Below are positions 25,473-35,323 of a stretch of 64,000 bases of DNA, one piece after another. The notes below the pieces were generated by a model. The model had not been told where the DNA came from, searched no databases, and saw only the letters and a list, made by a program, of their open reading frames with translations. Source of the DNA: Pseudomonadota bacterium (GTDB lineage Bacteria; Pseudomonadota; Gammaproteobacteria; Burkholderiales; Burkholderiaceae_C); NCBI GenBank assembly GCA_018241225.1, contig JAFEEG010000033.1, positions 1 through 64,000 on the forward strand, in the 5' to 3' direction. Positions within the stretch are counted from its first letter, which is position 1; every line of letters starts with the position of its first letter. The position numbers were made by a program, and so were the translations under genes.

Positions 25473-27869
25473 TCAACCCGGCCTCGTTCCGGATGGCGTC
25501 GTGGCGCGGGCAAAGGCGGCCGACAGCAGCAAGCACAGCAGCGCCCCGGGCGCGACCACGCGGCCGATGGCTGCCAGCGACGGAATCTGCGAGATGGCGA
25601 TGAGCCCGAAGGACACCACCGTGGTCAGATTGGCCAGCAGCAGCGAGGCCAGCGTGTCTTCGTCGGCGCGGCCGGTGACGCGCAACTGGTCGAAGAACAG
25701 CGCGTAGTTCGAGCCCACCGCCACCACCAGCAACAAGCCCACCAGGTGCAGGATGCCCAGCGGCACCCCCAGCGCCGCCAGGGCGCCCAACGTGAGCAGC
25801 ACGGCCAGCACCAGGGGCTGGCACACCGCCAGCAGCCGCGGGCCCGAACGCAGGTAGAGGCCCAGCAGCACCACCACCGACAAGGCACCGGCCAGCACCT
25901 GCACAAAGGCTTCGTTCAGGTAGCGGGCGTAAAGGCTGTCGAGCTCCACCTTGACATCGATCACCTGCGCCGACGGCAGGCCGGCCAACTCCTGGCGCAG
26001 CCGTTGCGGATCGAAGCTCGGCGCCGTGTGCAAGGAAATCACCGAACTCCAGCCACCGCCCGGGCGCTGCAGGAGCATGGCGTTGACGATGGGTGCCAGC
26101 GGCCCGTCCTTGAGGTCGGCATGGCGAATGAGCGGCATCGAGCGCGCCTGGGTGCTTTCCTGTACGAAAGGCTCCAGCCGCGACGCTGCCAGCGGCAAGC
26201 CGCGAAGGGCCTCGTCCAGCCGCTGGCGCAGGGTCTGGGCATCGGGCAGGCTGTGCTGGCGCGCACGCTGCGCCTGCAGGCTGGGCAGCACGCGGGTGAC
26301 GGCGTCGAAGCCGGCCAGTTGGCCCTCGTCCACCAGCACCTGCAGGCGCTGGCTGGCCGCCTCGACGGCCTGCAGCGTTGCCTCTTCGTCGGCCGCCTGC
26401 ACGATGACCAGCGTGCGTGCGTCGCTCGCGCCCAGATCGGCGCGCAGTTGCGCATCGGTTTCCTGCGCACTCGCCGGCACCGGGCTCATGGCCCCCAGCC
26501 CCGCGCTCCACAGGTCATCACGCTTCCAGAACAGCAAGGCGGCCGATGCAATGCACAGCGCCAGCAAGGGCCAGCGCAGGCGCGGCAACGCACGCAGGAC
26601 CCATGCGGCAAGTTGCGCCATGTGGCGGCGCAGGCCCTTGCCGGAAGCGCCGTCGGGCGCGAACACCGGCAGCACATAGCGCGTGGCCAGGGCCGCAGCG
26701 ATCAGGCCGGCCAGGGAGAACACGCCCAGTTGCGCCAGGCCGGGAAAGCCCGAAAACACGAGGGCCGCAAAGCCGCAGACCGACGTCAACAAGCCCAGGC
26801 GCACCGTGGGCCAGTGCACGTCGCGCCAGTGGCGCCAGCCGCTGCCGCGCGGTGCGCCTTCCACGCCCTGGCGAGCCTGGATGAGGTAGTAGATGGCGTA
26901 GTCGATGGTCTCGCCGATCAGCGTGCTGCCAAAGGCAATCGTCAGCCCATGCACATGTCCGAACCCGAGCGCCACCGACGCGGTGCCCACCACCACGCCC
27001 GTTGCCACCGGCAGCATGGCGATGACCAGCGCGCGTGGCGACGCGAAGGCCAGCAGCAGCAGGCAGCCCACCACGATGCCGCCCACCACCGCAAGATGAA
27101 AGGCCTCGCCCTTGATCTGCGCGCGGCTTTGCACCGAGAACACCGGCGCGCCGCTGACCAGCAGGCGCGGCGCCACGCCCTGCCCTGCCTGCCCGGCGCG
27201 GTCGAAGGCGGCCTGCACCTCGTTCAAGGCGTGCTCCTGCGCATCGAGGTCGCTGCCATCGGCCTTGGTGGTGGCCAGCAGGATGGCGCGGGGGGCGGTG
27301 CGCGATACCCACACGCCATGCTCGCTGCGCGGTGCGCTGGCCGGGATGAGGCCCTCGGCAATGTGCGCCATCTCGCCCGTCGGGTCGCGTTCGAGCAGCG
27401 GCTTGAAGGCATTGCCCGCGGGCGTGCCCAGCAGCGACAGCGTGTCGAGGATGGCGTCGCGCAGGCCCTGCGCCATGAAGCGATCGTCGTTCATGTCGGG
27501 TGCCAGCAGGTAGCGGTGGGCCAGCAGCCAGCCACCGGCTTGTGTCCAGTCGGCGGTCTCGCCGTTCTGCACCTGCTCGAACAGGCCGCTGGCACGCAGC
27601 GACTTGGCCATGGCGCTGGACAGCTGCGCGCGCTGCTGCGCATCGGCGCCGCCCTCGATGCCGATCAGCAGGCTGCGCGAGGCCACGCCGCTTTGCAGCT
27701 GCTCGATGAGCATCTGCTGGCGGGCGTCGGGCTTGGCCGGCAGGAAGGCCGACAGGTCTGCGCTGAAGCGCGCGTTCTTGATGATCAGCGCGCCGGCCGC
27801 GAGCACGACGAGCCACACGAGCAACGCCATCCAGCGATGCGGCGGGCGGTCGAGGGCCTGGGTGCTCAT
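25473..27869 (-). CDS. MMPL-family (RND-like) exporter, ApeM-like
   Basis: This 798-residue membrane protein has a first helix at about 14-34 (ALLVWLVVLAAGALIIKNA), a large periplasmic loop, then a block of about five helices beginning near residue 245. A second repeat follows (helix near 430-450, loop, final helices at about 640-790). The GETIDYAIYYLI segment is typical of the RND/MMPL proton relay region. Such exporters are found in aryl-polyene and xanthomonadin clusters together with a LolA-like protein. It probably extracts the lipid-like product from the inner membrane. It lies 20 bases after the LolA-like gene. Confidence 0.88.
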   Translation of the reverse strand: MSTQALDRPPHRWMALLVWLVVLAAGALIIKNARFSADLSAFLPAKPDARQQMLIEQLQSGVASRSLLIGIEGGADAQQRAQLSSAMAKSLRASGLFEQVQNGETADWTQAGGWLLAHRYLLAPDMNDDRFMAQGLRDAILDTLSLLGTPAGNAFKPLLERDPTGEMAHIAEGLIPASAPRSEHGVWVSRTAPRAILLATTKADGSDLDAQEHALNEVQAAFDRAGQAGQGVAPRLLVSGAPVFSVQSRAQIKGEAFHLAVVGGIVVGCLLLLAFASPRALVIAMLPVATGVVVGTASVALGFGHVHGLTIAFGSTLIGETIDYAIYYLIQARQGVEGAPRGSGWRHWRDVHWPTVRLGLLTSVCGFAALVFSGFPGLAQLGVFSLAGLIAAALATRYVLPVFAPDGASGKGLRRHMAQLAAWVLRALPRLRWPLLALCIASAALLFWKRDDLWSAGLGAMSPVPASAQETDAQLRADLGASDARTLVIVQAADEEATLQAVEAASQRLQVLVDEGQLAGFDAVTRVLPSLQAQRARQHSLPDAQTLRQRLDEALRGLPLAASRLEPFVQESTQARSMPLIRHADLKDGPLAPIVNAMLLQRPGGGWSSVISLHTAPSFDPQRLRQELAGLPSAQVIDVKVELDSLYARYLNEAFVQVLAGALSVVVLLGLYLRSGPRLLAVCQPLVLAVLLTLGALAALGVPLGILHLVGLLLVVAVGSNYALFFDQLRVTGRADEDTLASLLLANLTTVVSFGLIAISQIPSLAAIGRVVAPGALLCLLLSAAFARATTPSGTRPG

Positions 27870-27889
27870 GCGCGGCGGGGCGTGCCGGA

Positions 27890-28480
27890 TCAGGAAGGCG
27901 CCTTGGGCGAGATGGTCATCACCGAGCGGTCGCCGCCGATGAACTCCATCTCCACGCCCAGCACCTGGCCCTGGCGGCCGTTCAGGCGCACGCTGCGCAC
28001 CTGCGAGGCCAGGCGCTCGTCGATGGGCTGCAAGTCCAGCGTCCAATTGGCCTGGCTGCCCGCCACCTGCGTGCGAAAGTGCTGCTGCAGCAGTTTGGCG
28101 TCGCCCGTCAGGGTGCCGCGCAGCGCGTCCACCATGCCCTGCAGCTCTGGCATGCTGTCCAGCGTCAGGGTGCGGGTGCGGCCCGCGCGCGACAGCGTCA
28201 GGGTGTTGCCCTCCACCACCATCGATTCAGGCCGGGGCGAAACGGTGCTGCGCGCGAGCTTGTCGGGCGCGCTGAAGCTCAGCGTGCCGGCCGAGTTGAG
28301 CGGGCCGTCCACGCCGCGCACGAAGCGCTGCTCGACAAAGCCTGCCTCGCCGCCTTTTTGCCGCGCCAGCTGCGACATCAGCTCGGACAGGTCGAAGGCC
28401 CAGGCCGGGGATGCCGCCCCCAGCAGCAGCGCCAGGGCCAGCACCAGCGAATCAAGGCGCGTCTTCAAGCCAGAAATCAT
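27890..28480 (-). CDS. LolA-like outer-membrane lipoprotein carrier family protein (ApeL-like)
   Basis: The protein has 196 residues. A signal peptide (LVLALALLLGAASPAWA, cleavage near 28) is followed by a LolA-fold domain: FDLSELMSQLARQKGGEAGF, the conserved FVEQRF start of the first strands, and the late VNL-like SVRLNGRQGQVLGVEMEF. LolA-like proteins with MMPL partners are thought to carry a hydrophobic product across the periplasm. It overlaps the acyltransferase gene by 29 bases. It is not the housekeeping LolA, judging by its divergence and its context. Confidence 0.82.
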   Translation of the reverse strand: MISGLKTRLDSLVLALALLLGAASPAWAFDLSELMSQLARQKGGEAGFVEQRFVRGVDGPLNSAGTLSFSAPDKLARSTVSPRPESMVVEGNTLTLSRAGRTRTLTLDSMPELQGMVDALRGTLTGDAKLLQQHFRTQVAGSQANWTLDLQPIDERLASQVRSVRLNGRQGQVLGVEMEFIGGDRSVMTISPKAPS

Positions 28481-29441
28481 GGAAGTTGAACCAGTTGTGC
28501 GGATGTTCGCGGCAAAGCGCCTCCAGGCGCGCGACATAGGCTTCGAGGGCGGCGCGGATCTGCGCTTCGCGGTCGGCCCCCGCAACCCGCTCGCTGAAGT
28601 CGGCCAGCGGCTCGAAGCGCACCTCGTAGTGCGCCCCGCCAAGATACAGGCCCGCCATGAAGAAGACCTTGCGTTGCAGCAGTGCGGCCAGGCGAAAGGG
28701 GCCGTCGCTGAAGCTGGCAGCCTTGCCCAGGAACGGCAGCTCGACGCTGTCGCAGCGCTGTCCTGCTGCTTCTTCGCCTTTGGTGAGCGTGCGGTCGGCC
28801 AAGAGGCCGGCCATGCCACCGGCGTCGAGCCAGTCGCGCAGGCGCAGCATGGCTTCGGGGCGGCCCAGCGCAATCACCTCGGGCCGGAAGCGCGGCTCGC
28901 TGATGGCTTCGAGCACCGAGTTGATCTGCTGCGCGTTGTCCGGATACATGAGCATCGCCAGGCGCAACTGGTCCGGCGAATCGGCGGTGTAGCGGCTCGC
29001 GCCCACCGCCTCGAAGCTGCCCACGTGCGCGCCGATCAGGAAGGCGCCGCGCCCGGCGGCCACTTCGGCGTCCAGCGCCGAGGCCCCCTTCACGTCGAAG
29101 GTGAACAGGTCGTGCCGCCCGCGCAGGAAGAACACGCGGTCGAGCACCACCGAGGCGAAGGCATGGATCAGCCGGTAGCCGTCGTGCCAGTTCATGCGCT
29201 CCTCGCCCACCGTGCGGCGCAGGTAGCGCTTGATGTGGCGCCGCTGGCTGGGCGAGAACAGCAGGAAATAGAAGCTGACGGCCGGCAAGATCAGCCGCAC
29301 CACGCGTCGTCCGCAGGTCAGCGCCAGCCAGCAGAAGAAGCGCAGCACCAGCATGTTGCTGCGCTCGGGCGTGTGCGCCCAATCGCCCGCCGCCGGCGTT
29401 GCCTCGGCGCCAGCATTTGCTTGCAGCGGTGGGCGGCTCAT
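28452..29441 (-). CDS. LpxL/HtrB-like acyltransferase
   Basis: The protein has 329 residues. One hydrophobic segment at about 45-70 (LILPAVSFYFLLFSP) precedes a lauroyl-acyltransferase-like domain with the HX4E motif in FLIGAHVGSFEAVGASRY and a later LLADRTLTKGEE. The C-terminus ends HPHNWFNFHDFW, as in the COG4261 acyltransferases of aryl-polyene clusters. In E. coli-type clusters this domain is, to my recollection, fused to a GT2; here the GT2 is a separate plus-strand gene. It starts 2 bases after the ligase stop. Confidence 0.85.
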   Translation of the reverse strand: MSRPPLQANAGAEATPAAGDWAHTPERSNMLVLRFFCWLALTCGRRVVRLILPAVSFYFLLFSPSQRRHIKRYLRRTVGEERMNWHDGYRLIHAFASVVLDRVFFLRGRHDLFTFDVKGASALDAEVAAGRGAFLIGAHVGSFEAVGASRYTADSPDQLRLAMLMYPDNAQQINSVLEAISEPRFRPEVIALGRPEAMLRLRDWLDAGGMAGLLADRTLTKGEEAAGQRCDSVELPFLGKAASFSDGPFRLAALLQRKVFFMAGLYLGGAHYEVRFEPLADFSERVAGADREAQIRAALEAYVARLEALCREHPHNWFNFHDFWLEDAP

Positions 29442-29443
29442 GT

Positions 29444-31162
29444 TCACTCCGCGCTTCGCACCCAGCGCCCGCTGGCGGCAAGCACGTCCGCGCTTCGCAC
29501 TTCGAAGCGCACGCCGCCGGTGGCACCAGCCTCGGGCTGCAGCTCGATGGTCAGCGTGCAATCGGGGCCCACTGGCGTCAGGAACTTGGCGGCGGCCAGG
29601 GTCGGATTGGCGCCCAGGCGCGCCACCAGCGCCGGGACACCCGCCATGGCCTCGCGTACCTCGGACAGGATCAGGGCGCCGGGCAACAACGGCTGGCCGG
29701 GAAAATGGCCCGGGAAAGCGGGGTGGTCCGCGGGCACCTCGCGGGTCAGGCGCACCGTGTCGCCATCTGCCGCAAGCTGCGCCTGCGCAAATTCGTGCAG
29801 GGTGCGCACCACCAGCTTGCCCGTGGCCTCGCGGGGCAGCGCCTTCACGTGCACCACGCGTCGCGGAACGAACACGGCTTCAAGGCGCTGGCGAAGCTGC
29901 GCAATGATGGCCTCGCCGGACAGCTCGGGCGCCACCACGAATGCCACAGGACGCACCACGCCATCGGCCACTTCGTCAGGCAGCCAAAAGGCGCCGTCCT
30001 GCACGCCGGCAATGCTGTTGAGGTGGTAATTGAGGTAGCCCAGCGAGCTGCGCCGTCCCGCCACATGAATCAGGTCGTTGGCGCGCCCCAGCAACCGGAA
30101 CTGGCGCTCGTCGATGAGCTCCAGGATGTCGGCCATGGGGGTGGGTTCCGGCACGAAGTCGCCCGCGAAGATGAAACGTTCGCCAGCATCGCCATGCTCG
30201 ACATGGACACGGATATCGCCGAGCGTTTCCCACACATCGGACTGGGTGGTGCGGCGGGTGGCCGCCTGGCCGGTTTCGGTGCTGCCGTAGATCTCGATCA
30301 TCGGGCCGCCCAGGGCCTCTTCGGCTTGCGCCGCCAGTTGGGGCGACAGCGGTGCGGTGGCCGACAGGATGAAATCGACCGGCGGCAGCTCGACGCCGGA
30401 CAGCAGCAATGTCTTCAGATGAAACGGCGTGGTGACCAGCGCACGCGGCCGGGGCACGGCCGCCAGGGCCCGCGCAATGTCGGCCGGGAAGAACGGCCGC
30501 CCGCTGTCGAAGGCCGCGCCGCCCAGCAATGCCAGCAGCACCGAGGACTCCAGGCCGTAGCTGTGCTGCACGGGCACGGTGGCCACCAGCGTGAGGCCCT
30601 CCAGCGAAGACCTGCCCAGCAGCGACGCGAGCCGCGGAACCGCCGCCGCCACGTCGCCCACCAGGGTGCCCCAGCGCTTGGCATGGGCCTGCGGCACGCC
30701 GGTGGAGCCCGAGGTGAGCAGGCTTACGGCGTGGCAATCCGCATCGAACGACGGGACGGCGACCGCGGCGCCTTCGCTCGCTTCGCCAGGCGGCGGCAGC
30801 TGGTACAGCACGCGCTGCAATCCGGGTGTTGCCAGGCTCTTGTCGTCAGTCAGCGCGTAGCAGTCATCGCCCGATTCGTGCAGGCGCGCCAGCGTGTCGG
30901 GCCGCGCGTCGGGTGGCAGCAGGCTGGCGTGGCCGCGCAGCAAGGCGGCCGCCAGGCCAACGGCAAAGGCGTAGCGATCGACACACAGGTTGATGGCTGG
31001 GCCGACACCGTCCGGCAGGGTGGACGCGAGCTGCTGCGCGTCGGCAAGGAAGCGGCGTCCGCTGACAGGCGTGCCGGCATGCCAGGCAACGGGCGCATCC
31101 AGGTCCCGGTTCACAAGGAGTGGCAGGGCCGACTGGCCCGCCACGGACGTCAAGGCGTTCAT
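29444..31162 (-). CDS. AMP-dependent acyl/aryl ligase fused to ApeI-like dehydratase
   Basis: The protein has 572 residues in two domains. Residues ~1-455 are an adenylate-forming ligase (P-loop-like A3 motif SLLTSGSTGVPQAHAKRWG; IYGSTETGQAATRR; GRANDLIHVAGRR; C-terminal region KALPREATGKLVV). Residues ~465-572 form a FabZ/ApeI-like hotdog with HPAFPGHFPGQPLLPGALIL. The ligase would load an aromatic acid such as hydroxybenzoate onto the acyl carrier protein, and the hotdog would dehydrate chain intermediates. In E. coli the two activities (ApeH, ApeI) are separate. Its start overlaps the COG4648 gene stop (ATGA). Confidence 0.88.
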   Translation of the reverse strand: MNALTSVAGQSALPLLVNRDLDAPVAWHAGTPVSGRRFLADAQQLASTLPDGVGPAINLCVDRYAFAVGLAAALLRGHASLLPPDARPDTLARLHESGDDCYALTDDKSLATPGLQRVLYQLPPPGEASEGAAVAVPSFDADCHAVSLLTSGSTGVPQAHAKRWGTLVGDVAAAVPRLASLLGRSSLEGLTLVATVPVQHSYGLESSVLLALLGGAAFDSGRPFFPADIARALAAVPRPRALVTTPFHLKTLLLSGVELPPVDFILSATAPLSPQLAAQAEEALGGPMIEIYGSTETGQAATRRTTQSDVWETLGDIRVHVEHGDAGERFIFAGDFVPEPTPMADILELIDERQFRLLGRANDLIHVAGRRSSLGYLNYHLNSIAGVQDGAFWLPDEVADGVVRPVAFVVAPELSGEAIIAQLRQRLEAVFVPRRVVHVKALPREATGKLVVRTLHEFAQAQLAADGDTVRLTREVPADHPAFPGHFPGQPLLPGALILSEVREAMAGVPALVARLGANPTLAAAKFLTPVGPDCTLTIELQPEAGATGGVRFEVRSADVLAASGRWVRSAE

Positions 31163-31800
31163 CGGCGAAATGCTTCGTCAGAGCGGCCGCCACCCATGGC
31201 CACGCGCAGCACGTCGACCAGGCGGTAGCGCTCGAATTCCGGGTGCAGGCGATAGCGCATGAAGTGCTCGCCCACGAAAAGCGTCACCACGCAAAGCGGC
31301 GTCAGTACGTTGGCGAGCAGCGACCAGGCACTGAAGGACATGGTGAGATAGACCGCGACGGACAGCAGCGCCATCAAGGCGAAATAGCCGACCCACACCG
31401 CCGTGACCTTGCCAGAATAGACGCGCATGTCCGCGGACAGCGGATGCACGCGCTGCGCAAACTCACCAATGAGGGAAAGGCGCCCTGGCCGCAAGGTGCT
31501 GGCAAACCAGGCGCACAGCACGGCGTTGATGCCCACGTGCTGCAGCACGTACAGGCGATTGGGGCTGCCGGCGTCGCCGCGAGAAATTGCCCAGACCAGC
31601 ACACCGCCCAGCACCACGGCCATCAGTGCGCCCAGCCACCCGAAGCGGCTGGCACCCAGCCCAAGCACGGCCAGCCACAGCGGCGCGAACAAGGCGGCAA
31701 GCGCCCATGGCGCCGTTGCGTGGTAGAGCATCATCCAGTGCGACAGGCCGGCATACGCCAGCCCGGCCACCAGAATCAGTGCCAGGCGCCATTGCGACAT
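31159..31800 (-). CDS. COG4648 membrane protein (ApeG-like)
   Basis: This 213-residue protein has about six hydrophobic segments (ALILVAGLAYAGLSHWMML, LAVLGLGASRFGWLGALMAV and others) and a soluble C-terminal tail (EHFMRYRLHPEFERYRLVDV). It matches the predicted membrane protein family COG4648, which is characteristic of aryl-polyene clusters, sits between the carrier protein and ligase genes, and has no established biochemical function. It starts 17 bases after the acyl carrier protein gene and overlaps the ligase by four bases. Confidence 0.8.
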   Translation of the reverse strand: MSQWRLALILVAGLAYAGLSHWMMLYHATAPWALAALFAPLWLAVLGLGASRFGWLGALMAVVLGGVLVWAISRGDAGSPNRLYVLQHVGINAVLCAWFASTLRPGRLSLIGEFAQRVHPLSADMRVYSGKVTAVWVGYFALMALLSVAVYLTMSFSAWSLLANVLTPLCVVTLFVGEHFMRYRLHPEFERYRLVDVLRVAMGGGRSDEAFRR

Positions 31801-31817
31801 GGCGGGTTGCAGCGCGC

Positions 31818-32129
31818 TCAGGGCGCGGTGCGGTTCTGTGCGACGTGCGCCGCGAGGCTGCGCAACGACGAGAAGATCTGCTGGTTGCGCTCGTCGTCGG
31901 ACCGCAACTGGAAGCCGTAGCGGCGCGACACTTCGAGCGCCACTTCCAGGATGTCGATCGAGTCCAGGCCCAGGCCTTCGCCGTACAGGGGCGCTTCGGG
32001 TGCGATGTCTGCGGCGGCCACCTCGAGGTTCAGCGCCTCCACCAGCAACACGGCCAGTTCGTTCTCGAGCGGCGATTGCTGGTCGGCGCCGCCAGCGGAA
32101 GGCTTAGAGGACTCTGCGGTCAATGACAA
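31818..32129 (-). CDS. Acyl carrier protein of polyene-like locus
   Basis: The protein has 103 residues from a TTG at 32129, placed 7 bases after a GGAG ribosome binding site; no ATG exists in frame nearby. After a short Ser/Gly-rich leader, the carrier domain runs from [18 protein letters not shown] to the C-terminus, with the phosphopantetheine Ser in [16 protein letters not shown]. It is the first gene of the ten-gene minus arm; the promoter would lie in the 115-base divergent gap to the HerA-like gene. Only one carrier protein gene is visible, while E. coli-type clusters have two. Confidence 0.85.
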   Translation of the reverse strand: MSLTAESSKPSAGGADQQSPLENELAVLLVEALNLEVAAADIAPEAPLYGEGLGLDSIDILEVALEVSRRYGFQLRSDDERNQQIFSSLRSLAAHVAQNRTAP

Positions 32130-32244
32130 AGGAAAACTCCAACAGGTTGTGCGCCGCTCAGATACGGCAAGATTGCAAATTATAGGGAGGGGCCATTGGA
32201 TAGACTGGGGCCCCAACAAAGCTACCATTTCCTCGGAGTCTCGA

Positions 32245-33765
32245 ATGGCTGACCCACTATTGATTGCCCGGCACGGCGACATCGAATGCGCCCTGCTGCC
32301 CGGGCTGGCCAACCGGCACGGACTGATCACCGGCGCCACCGGCACCGGCAAGACGGTTACGCTCCAAACGCTGGCCGAGCGGCTGTCGGGCATCGGGGTT
32401 CCGGTGTTCATGGCGGACGTCAAGGGCGACCTGACCGGCATCAGCCAGGCCGGCAGCATCGGCGAGAAGCTGGCCGCCACCCTGAAGGAGCGCGGCATCG
32501 AGGCGCCCGCCCCGCTGGCCTGCCCCGTCACGCTGTGGGACGTGTTTGGCGAGCAGGGCCACCCGGTGCGCGCCACGATTTCGGACATGGGCCCGCTGCT
32601 GCTGGGCCGCATGCTCGACCTGAACGAAACCCAGGCCGGCGTTCTGAACCTGGTGTTCAAGATTGCCGACGACAACGGCCTGCTGCTGCTGGACCTGAAA
32701 GACCTTCGGGCCATGCTCCAGCACGTGGGTGAAAACGCCAAGGACTTCACCACCCAGTACGGAAACATCAGCGCCGCCAGCGTCGGCGCCATCCAGCGCG
32801 GCCTGCTGGCCATCGAGACGCAAGGCGGCGACAAGTTCTTCGGCGAGCCGATGCTCAACATCAACGACTTCATGCAGACGGAGTCGGGCAAGGGGGTGGT
32901 CAACATCCTGGCGGCCGACAAGCTCATGAATTCGCCCCGGCTGTACGCCACCTTCCTCTTGTGGATGCTGTCGGAGCTGTTCGAGCAGTTGCCTGAAATC
33001 GGCGATCCGGACAAGCCCAAGCTGGTGTTCTTCTTCGACGAGGCGCATCTCTTGTTCAACGAGGCGCCCAAGGCCTTGGTCGAGCGCATCGAGCTGGTGG
33101 TGCGGCTGGTGCGCTCCAAGGGCGTGGGTGTGTTCTTCGTCACCCAGAATCCGCTGGACATTCCCGACTCCGTGCTGGCCCAGTTGGGCAACCGGGTGCA
33201 GCACGCGCTGCGCGCCTTCACCCCGCGCGACCAGAAGGCGGTGAAGGCCACGGCCACCACCATGCGGCAAAAGCCTGGGCTGGACATCGAGGCCGCCATC
33301 ACCGAGCTGGCCGTCGGCGAAGCGCTGGTGAGCTTCCTGGACCCCAAGGGCCGCCCCAGCGTGACCGAGCGGGTCTTCGTGCTGCCGCCGGGCAGCCAGA
33401 TCGGCCCGATCACGCCGCAGCAGCGCCAGCAGCTCATGGCCGGCTCGCTGGTGGCCGGCGTGTACGAGAAGGCGGTGGACCGCGAGTCCGCCTACGAAAA
33501 GCTCAAGGGCCGCGCCGAAAGCGCGCCCGATGCTCCGGCAGGCGCCGCGCCCGGCAAGCCTGGCGCCGCCGGCGCGCAGGAAGGCGGGCTGATGGACGGC
33601 CTGAACGATCTTCTTTTCGGCTCAACCGGCCCGCGTGGCGGCAAGCACGACGGCCTGGTGCAGACCATGGCCAAGTCGGCCGTGCGCACCATGGGCACCA
33701 CCGCAGGCCGCGAAATCCTGCGCGGCGTGCTGGGCGGCATCTTCGGCGGCAAGAAGGGGCGCTAG
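32245..33765 (+). CDS. HerA-like ATPase (DUF853 family)
   Basis: This 506-residue P-loop ATPase has Walker [21 protein letters not shown] at about 29-48, Walker [20 protein letters not shown] at about 262-280, and [20 protein letters not shown] (sensor-like). The family is related to HerA/FtsK hexameric translocases, but its bacterial role is not established. The C-terminal tail (about 415-506) is Ala/Gly/Pro-rich with a final basic [10 protein letters not shown]. The ATG at 32245 has GGAG eight bases upstream. It stands alone before aat and is divergent from the polyene-like minus arm. Confidence 0.88.
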   Translation: MADPLLIARHGDIECALLPGLANRHGLITGATGTGKTVTLQTLAERLSGIGVPVFMADVKGDLTGISQAGSIGEKLAATLKERGIEAPAPLACPVTLWDVFGEQGHPVRATISDMGPLLLGRMLDLNETQAGVLNLVFKIADDNGLLLLDLKDLRAMLQHVGENAKDFTTQYGNISAASVGAIQRGLLAIETQGGDKFFGEPMLNINDFMQTESGKGVVNILAADKLMNSPRLYATFLLWMLSELFEQLPEIGDPDKPKLVFFFDEAHLLFNEAPKALVERIELVVRLVRSKGVGVFFVTQNPLDIPDSVLAQLGNRVQHALRAFTPRDQKAVKATATTMRQKPGLDIEAAITELAVGEALVSFLDPKGRPSVTERVFVLPPGSQIGPITPQQRQQLMAGSLVAGVYEKAVDRESAYEKLKGRAESAPDAPAGAAPGKPGAAGAQEGGLMDGLNDLLFGSTGPRGGKHDGLVQTMAKSAVRTMGTTAGREILRGVLGGIFGGKKGR

Positions 33766-33776
33766 CAGCCCCTGCG

Positions 33777-34547
33777 ATGGCGGTGACCCGGCAGCCACGT
33801 CCCAGACAACTGCCTTGGCTGGCTCCTGGCGAGGCCCTGCCCGCCGCAGCGCAAGCCTGGGGTGCGCAAGACCCTGTACCCGGCCTGCTGGCGGCCGGCG
33901 GCGCGCTGGACGTGGACAGCCTGCTCAATGCCTATCGGGGCGGCATCTTTCCGTGGTTCAGCGAAGGCCAGCCCATCCTGTGGTGGAGCCCCGACCCGCG
34001 CATGGTGCTGCAGGTCGATCGCTTCCGGCTGCACCGCTCGCTGGCCAAGACGCTGCGGCGCTTTGCCGCCAACCCCAATTGCGAACTGCGCTTCGACAGC
34101 AGCTTCGATGCGGTCATCGACGCCTGCTCGCGCGTGCCGCGCGCAGGCCAGTCGGGCACCTGGATCCTGCCCAAGATGATCGAGGCCTATGGCCGCCTGC
34201 ACCGCGCCGGCCACGCCCACAGCGTCGAGACCTGGATCGACGGGCGCCTGGCCGGCGGCCTGTACTGCGTAGGCGTCGGGCGTGCGGTCTTCGGCGAATC
34301 GATGTTCGCGCTGCAGCCCGACGCATCCAAGATCGCGCTGGCAGGCCTGGTGGCCTTCTGCCGCCACCACGGCATCGAGCAGATCGACTGCCAGCAGAAC
34401 ACGGCGCATCTGGCCAGCATGGGCGCGGCGGAAATGCCGCGCAGCACATTTATTTCCAAGGTCGAGCGGGCCGCACAACTGCCACAACCCAAGTGGGAAT
34501 TCGAGCCCGTATACTGGAACTCACTCCTTCTCACGCGACCCACGTGA
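33777..34547 (+). CDS. aat: Leucyl/phenylalanyl-tRNA-protein transferase
   Basis: The protein has 256 residues. Family blocks: [20 protein letters not shown], then [40 protein letters not shown] and [17 protein letters not shown]. It adds Leu or Phe from aminoacyl-tRNA to proteins with N-terminal Lys or Arg, marking them for ClpS/ClpAP degradation; the end of clpA lies at the right edge of the window. It overlaps the following bpt gene (GTGA). Confidence 0.96.
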   Translation: MAVTRQPRPRQLPWLAPGEALPAAAQAWGAQDPVPGLLAAGGALDVDSLLNAYRGGIFPWFSEGQPILWWSPDPRMVLQVDRFRLHRSLAKTLRRFAANPNCELRFDSSFDAVIDACSRVPRAGQSGTWILPKMIEAYGRLHRAGHAHSVETWIDGRLAGGLYCVGVGRAVFGESMFALQPDASKIALAGLVAFCRHHGIEQIDCQQNTAHLASMGAAEMPRSTFISKVERAAQLPQPKWEFEPVYWNSLLLTRPT

Positions 34548-35293
34548 CGCATCTCAAGGATCTCCCGCTCCAGACCTTGCAGTTCTATGCAACGGCGCCC
34601 TATCCGTGCAGCTACCTGCCGGATCGCCTGGCCCGGTCGCAAGTGGCAACGCCCAGCCACCTGATCCACAGCGACGCCTATTCCGATCTGGTGCTCGGTG
34701 GCTTTCGTCGCAGCGGCATGTTCACCTACCGCCCCTACTGCGACGGCTGCCAGGCCTGCGTGCCGCTGCGCGTGAAGGTGGCACAGTTCAAGCCCACCCG
34801 CAGCCAGCGCCGTGCGCACGCCAAGCATGCCAATCTGCAAGCCCGGGTGCTCAAGCTGTGCTTCGTGCCCGAACACTACCAGTTGTACCTGCGCTACCAG
34901 AACGGCCGCCATGCCGGCGGCGGCATGGACCACGACAGCATCGACCAGTACACCCAGTTCCTTTTGCAAAGCCGCGTCAATTCGCGGCTGGTGGAGTTTC
35001 GCGAGTCGCTGCCCGACGGCAGTGCCGGGGCGCTGAAGATGGTGTCCATCCTGGACGTGCTCAACGACGGGCTTTCGGCTGTCTACACCTTCTACGAGCC
35101 CGACCCCGGCGCAGGCTACGGCAACTACAGCGTGCTGTGGCAGATCGACCAGGCGCACCAGCTGGGCCTGCCGCACGTCTACCTGGGCTACTGGATCGCC
35201 GGCAGCGCCAAGATGAGCTACAAGGCACGCTATTCCCCTAATGAAGTGCTGATTGACGGACGCTGGCAAGCGCGATCCGATTTCACCAAGTAA
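34544..35293 (+). CDS. bpt: Aspartate/glutamate leucyltransferase (Bpt/ATE family)
   Basis: The protein has 249 residues from the GTG at 34544 that overlaps the aat stop. The N-terminal Cys motif [13 protein letters not shown], the [12 protein letters not shown] block and the C-terminal [20 protein letters not shown] are typical of the bacterial ATE/Bpt group. Bpt attaches Leu to proteins with N-terminal Asp or Glu for the N-degron pathway. aat-bpt pairing is common in betaproteobacteria and the overlap implies co-translation. Confidence 0.94.
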   Translation: MTHLKDLPLQTLQFYATAPYPCSYLPDRLARSQVATPSHLIHSDAYSDLVLGGFRRSGMFTYRPYCDGCQACVPLRVKVAQFKPTRSQRRAHAKHANLQARVLKLCFVPEHYQLYLRYQNGRHAGGGMDHDSIDQYTQFLLQSRVNSRLVEFRESLPDGSAGALKMVSILDVLNDGLSAVYTFYEPDPGAGYGNYSVLWQIDQAHQLGLPHVYLGYWIAGSAKMSYKARYSPNEVLIDGRWQARSDFTK

Positions 35294-35323
35294 AATGGCC
35301 AGCAGATTCCCAGCTGCTGAGCC

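Noticed and set aside
24963-30029. Open reading frame of 1688 codons on the plus strand
   Set aside because: It is antisense to the deacetylase, exporter, LolA-like, acyltransferase and ligase genes. Its translation is Arg/Gln/His/Ala-rich low-complexity with no domain, as expected from GC-rich codon bias on the opposite strand.
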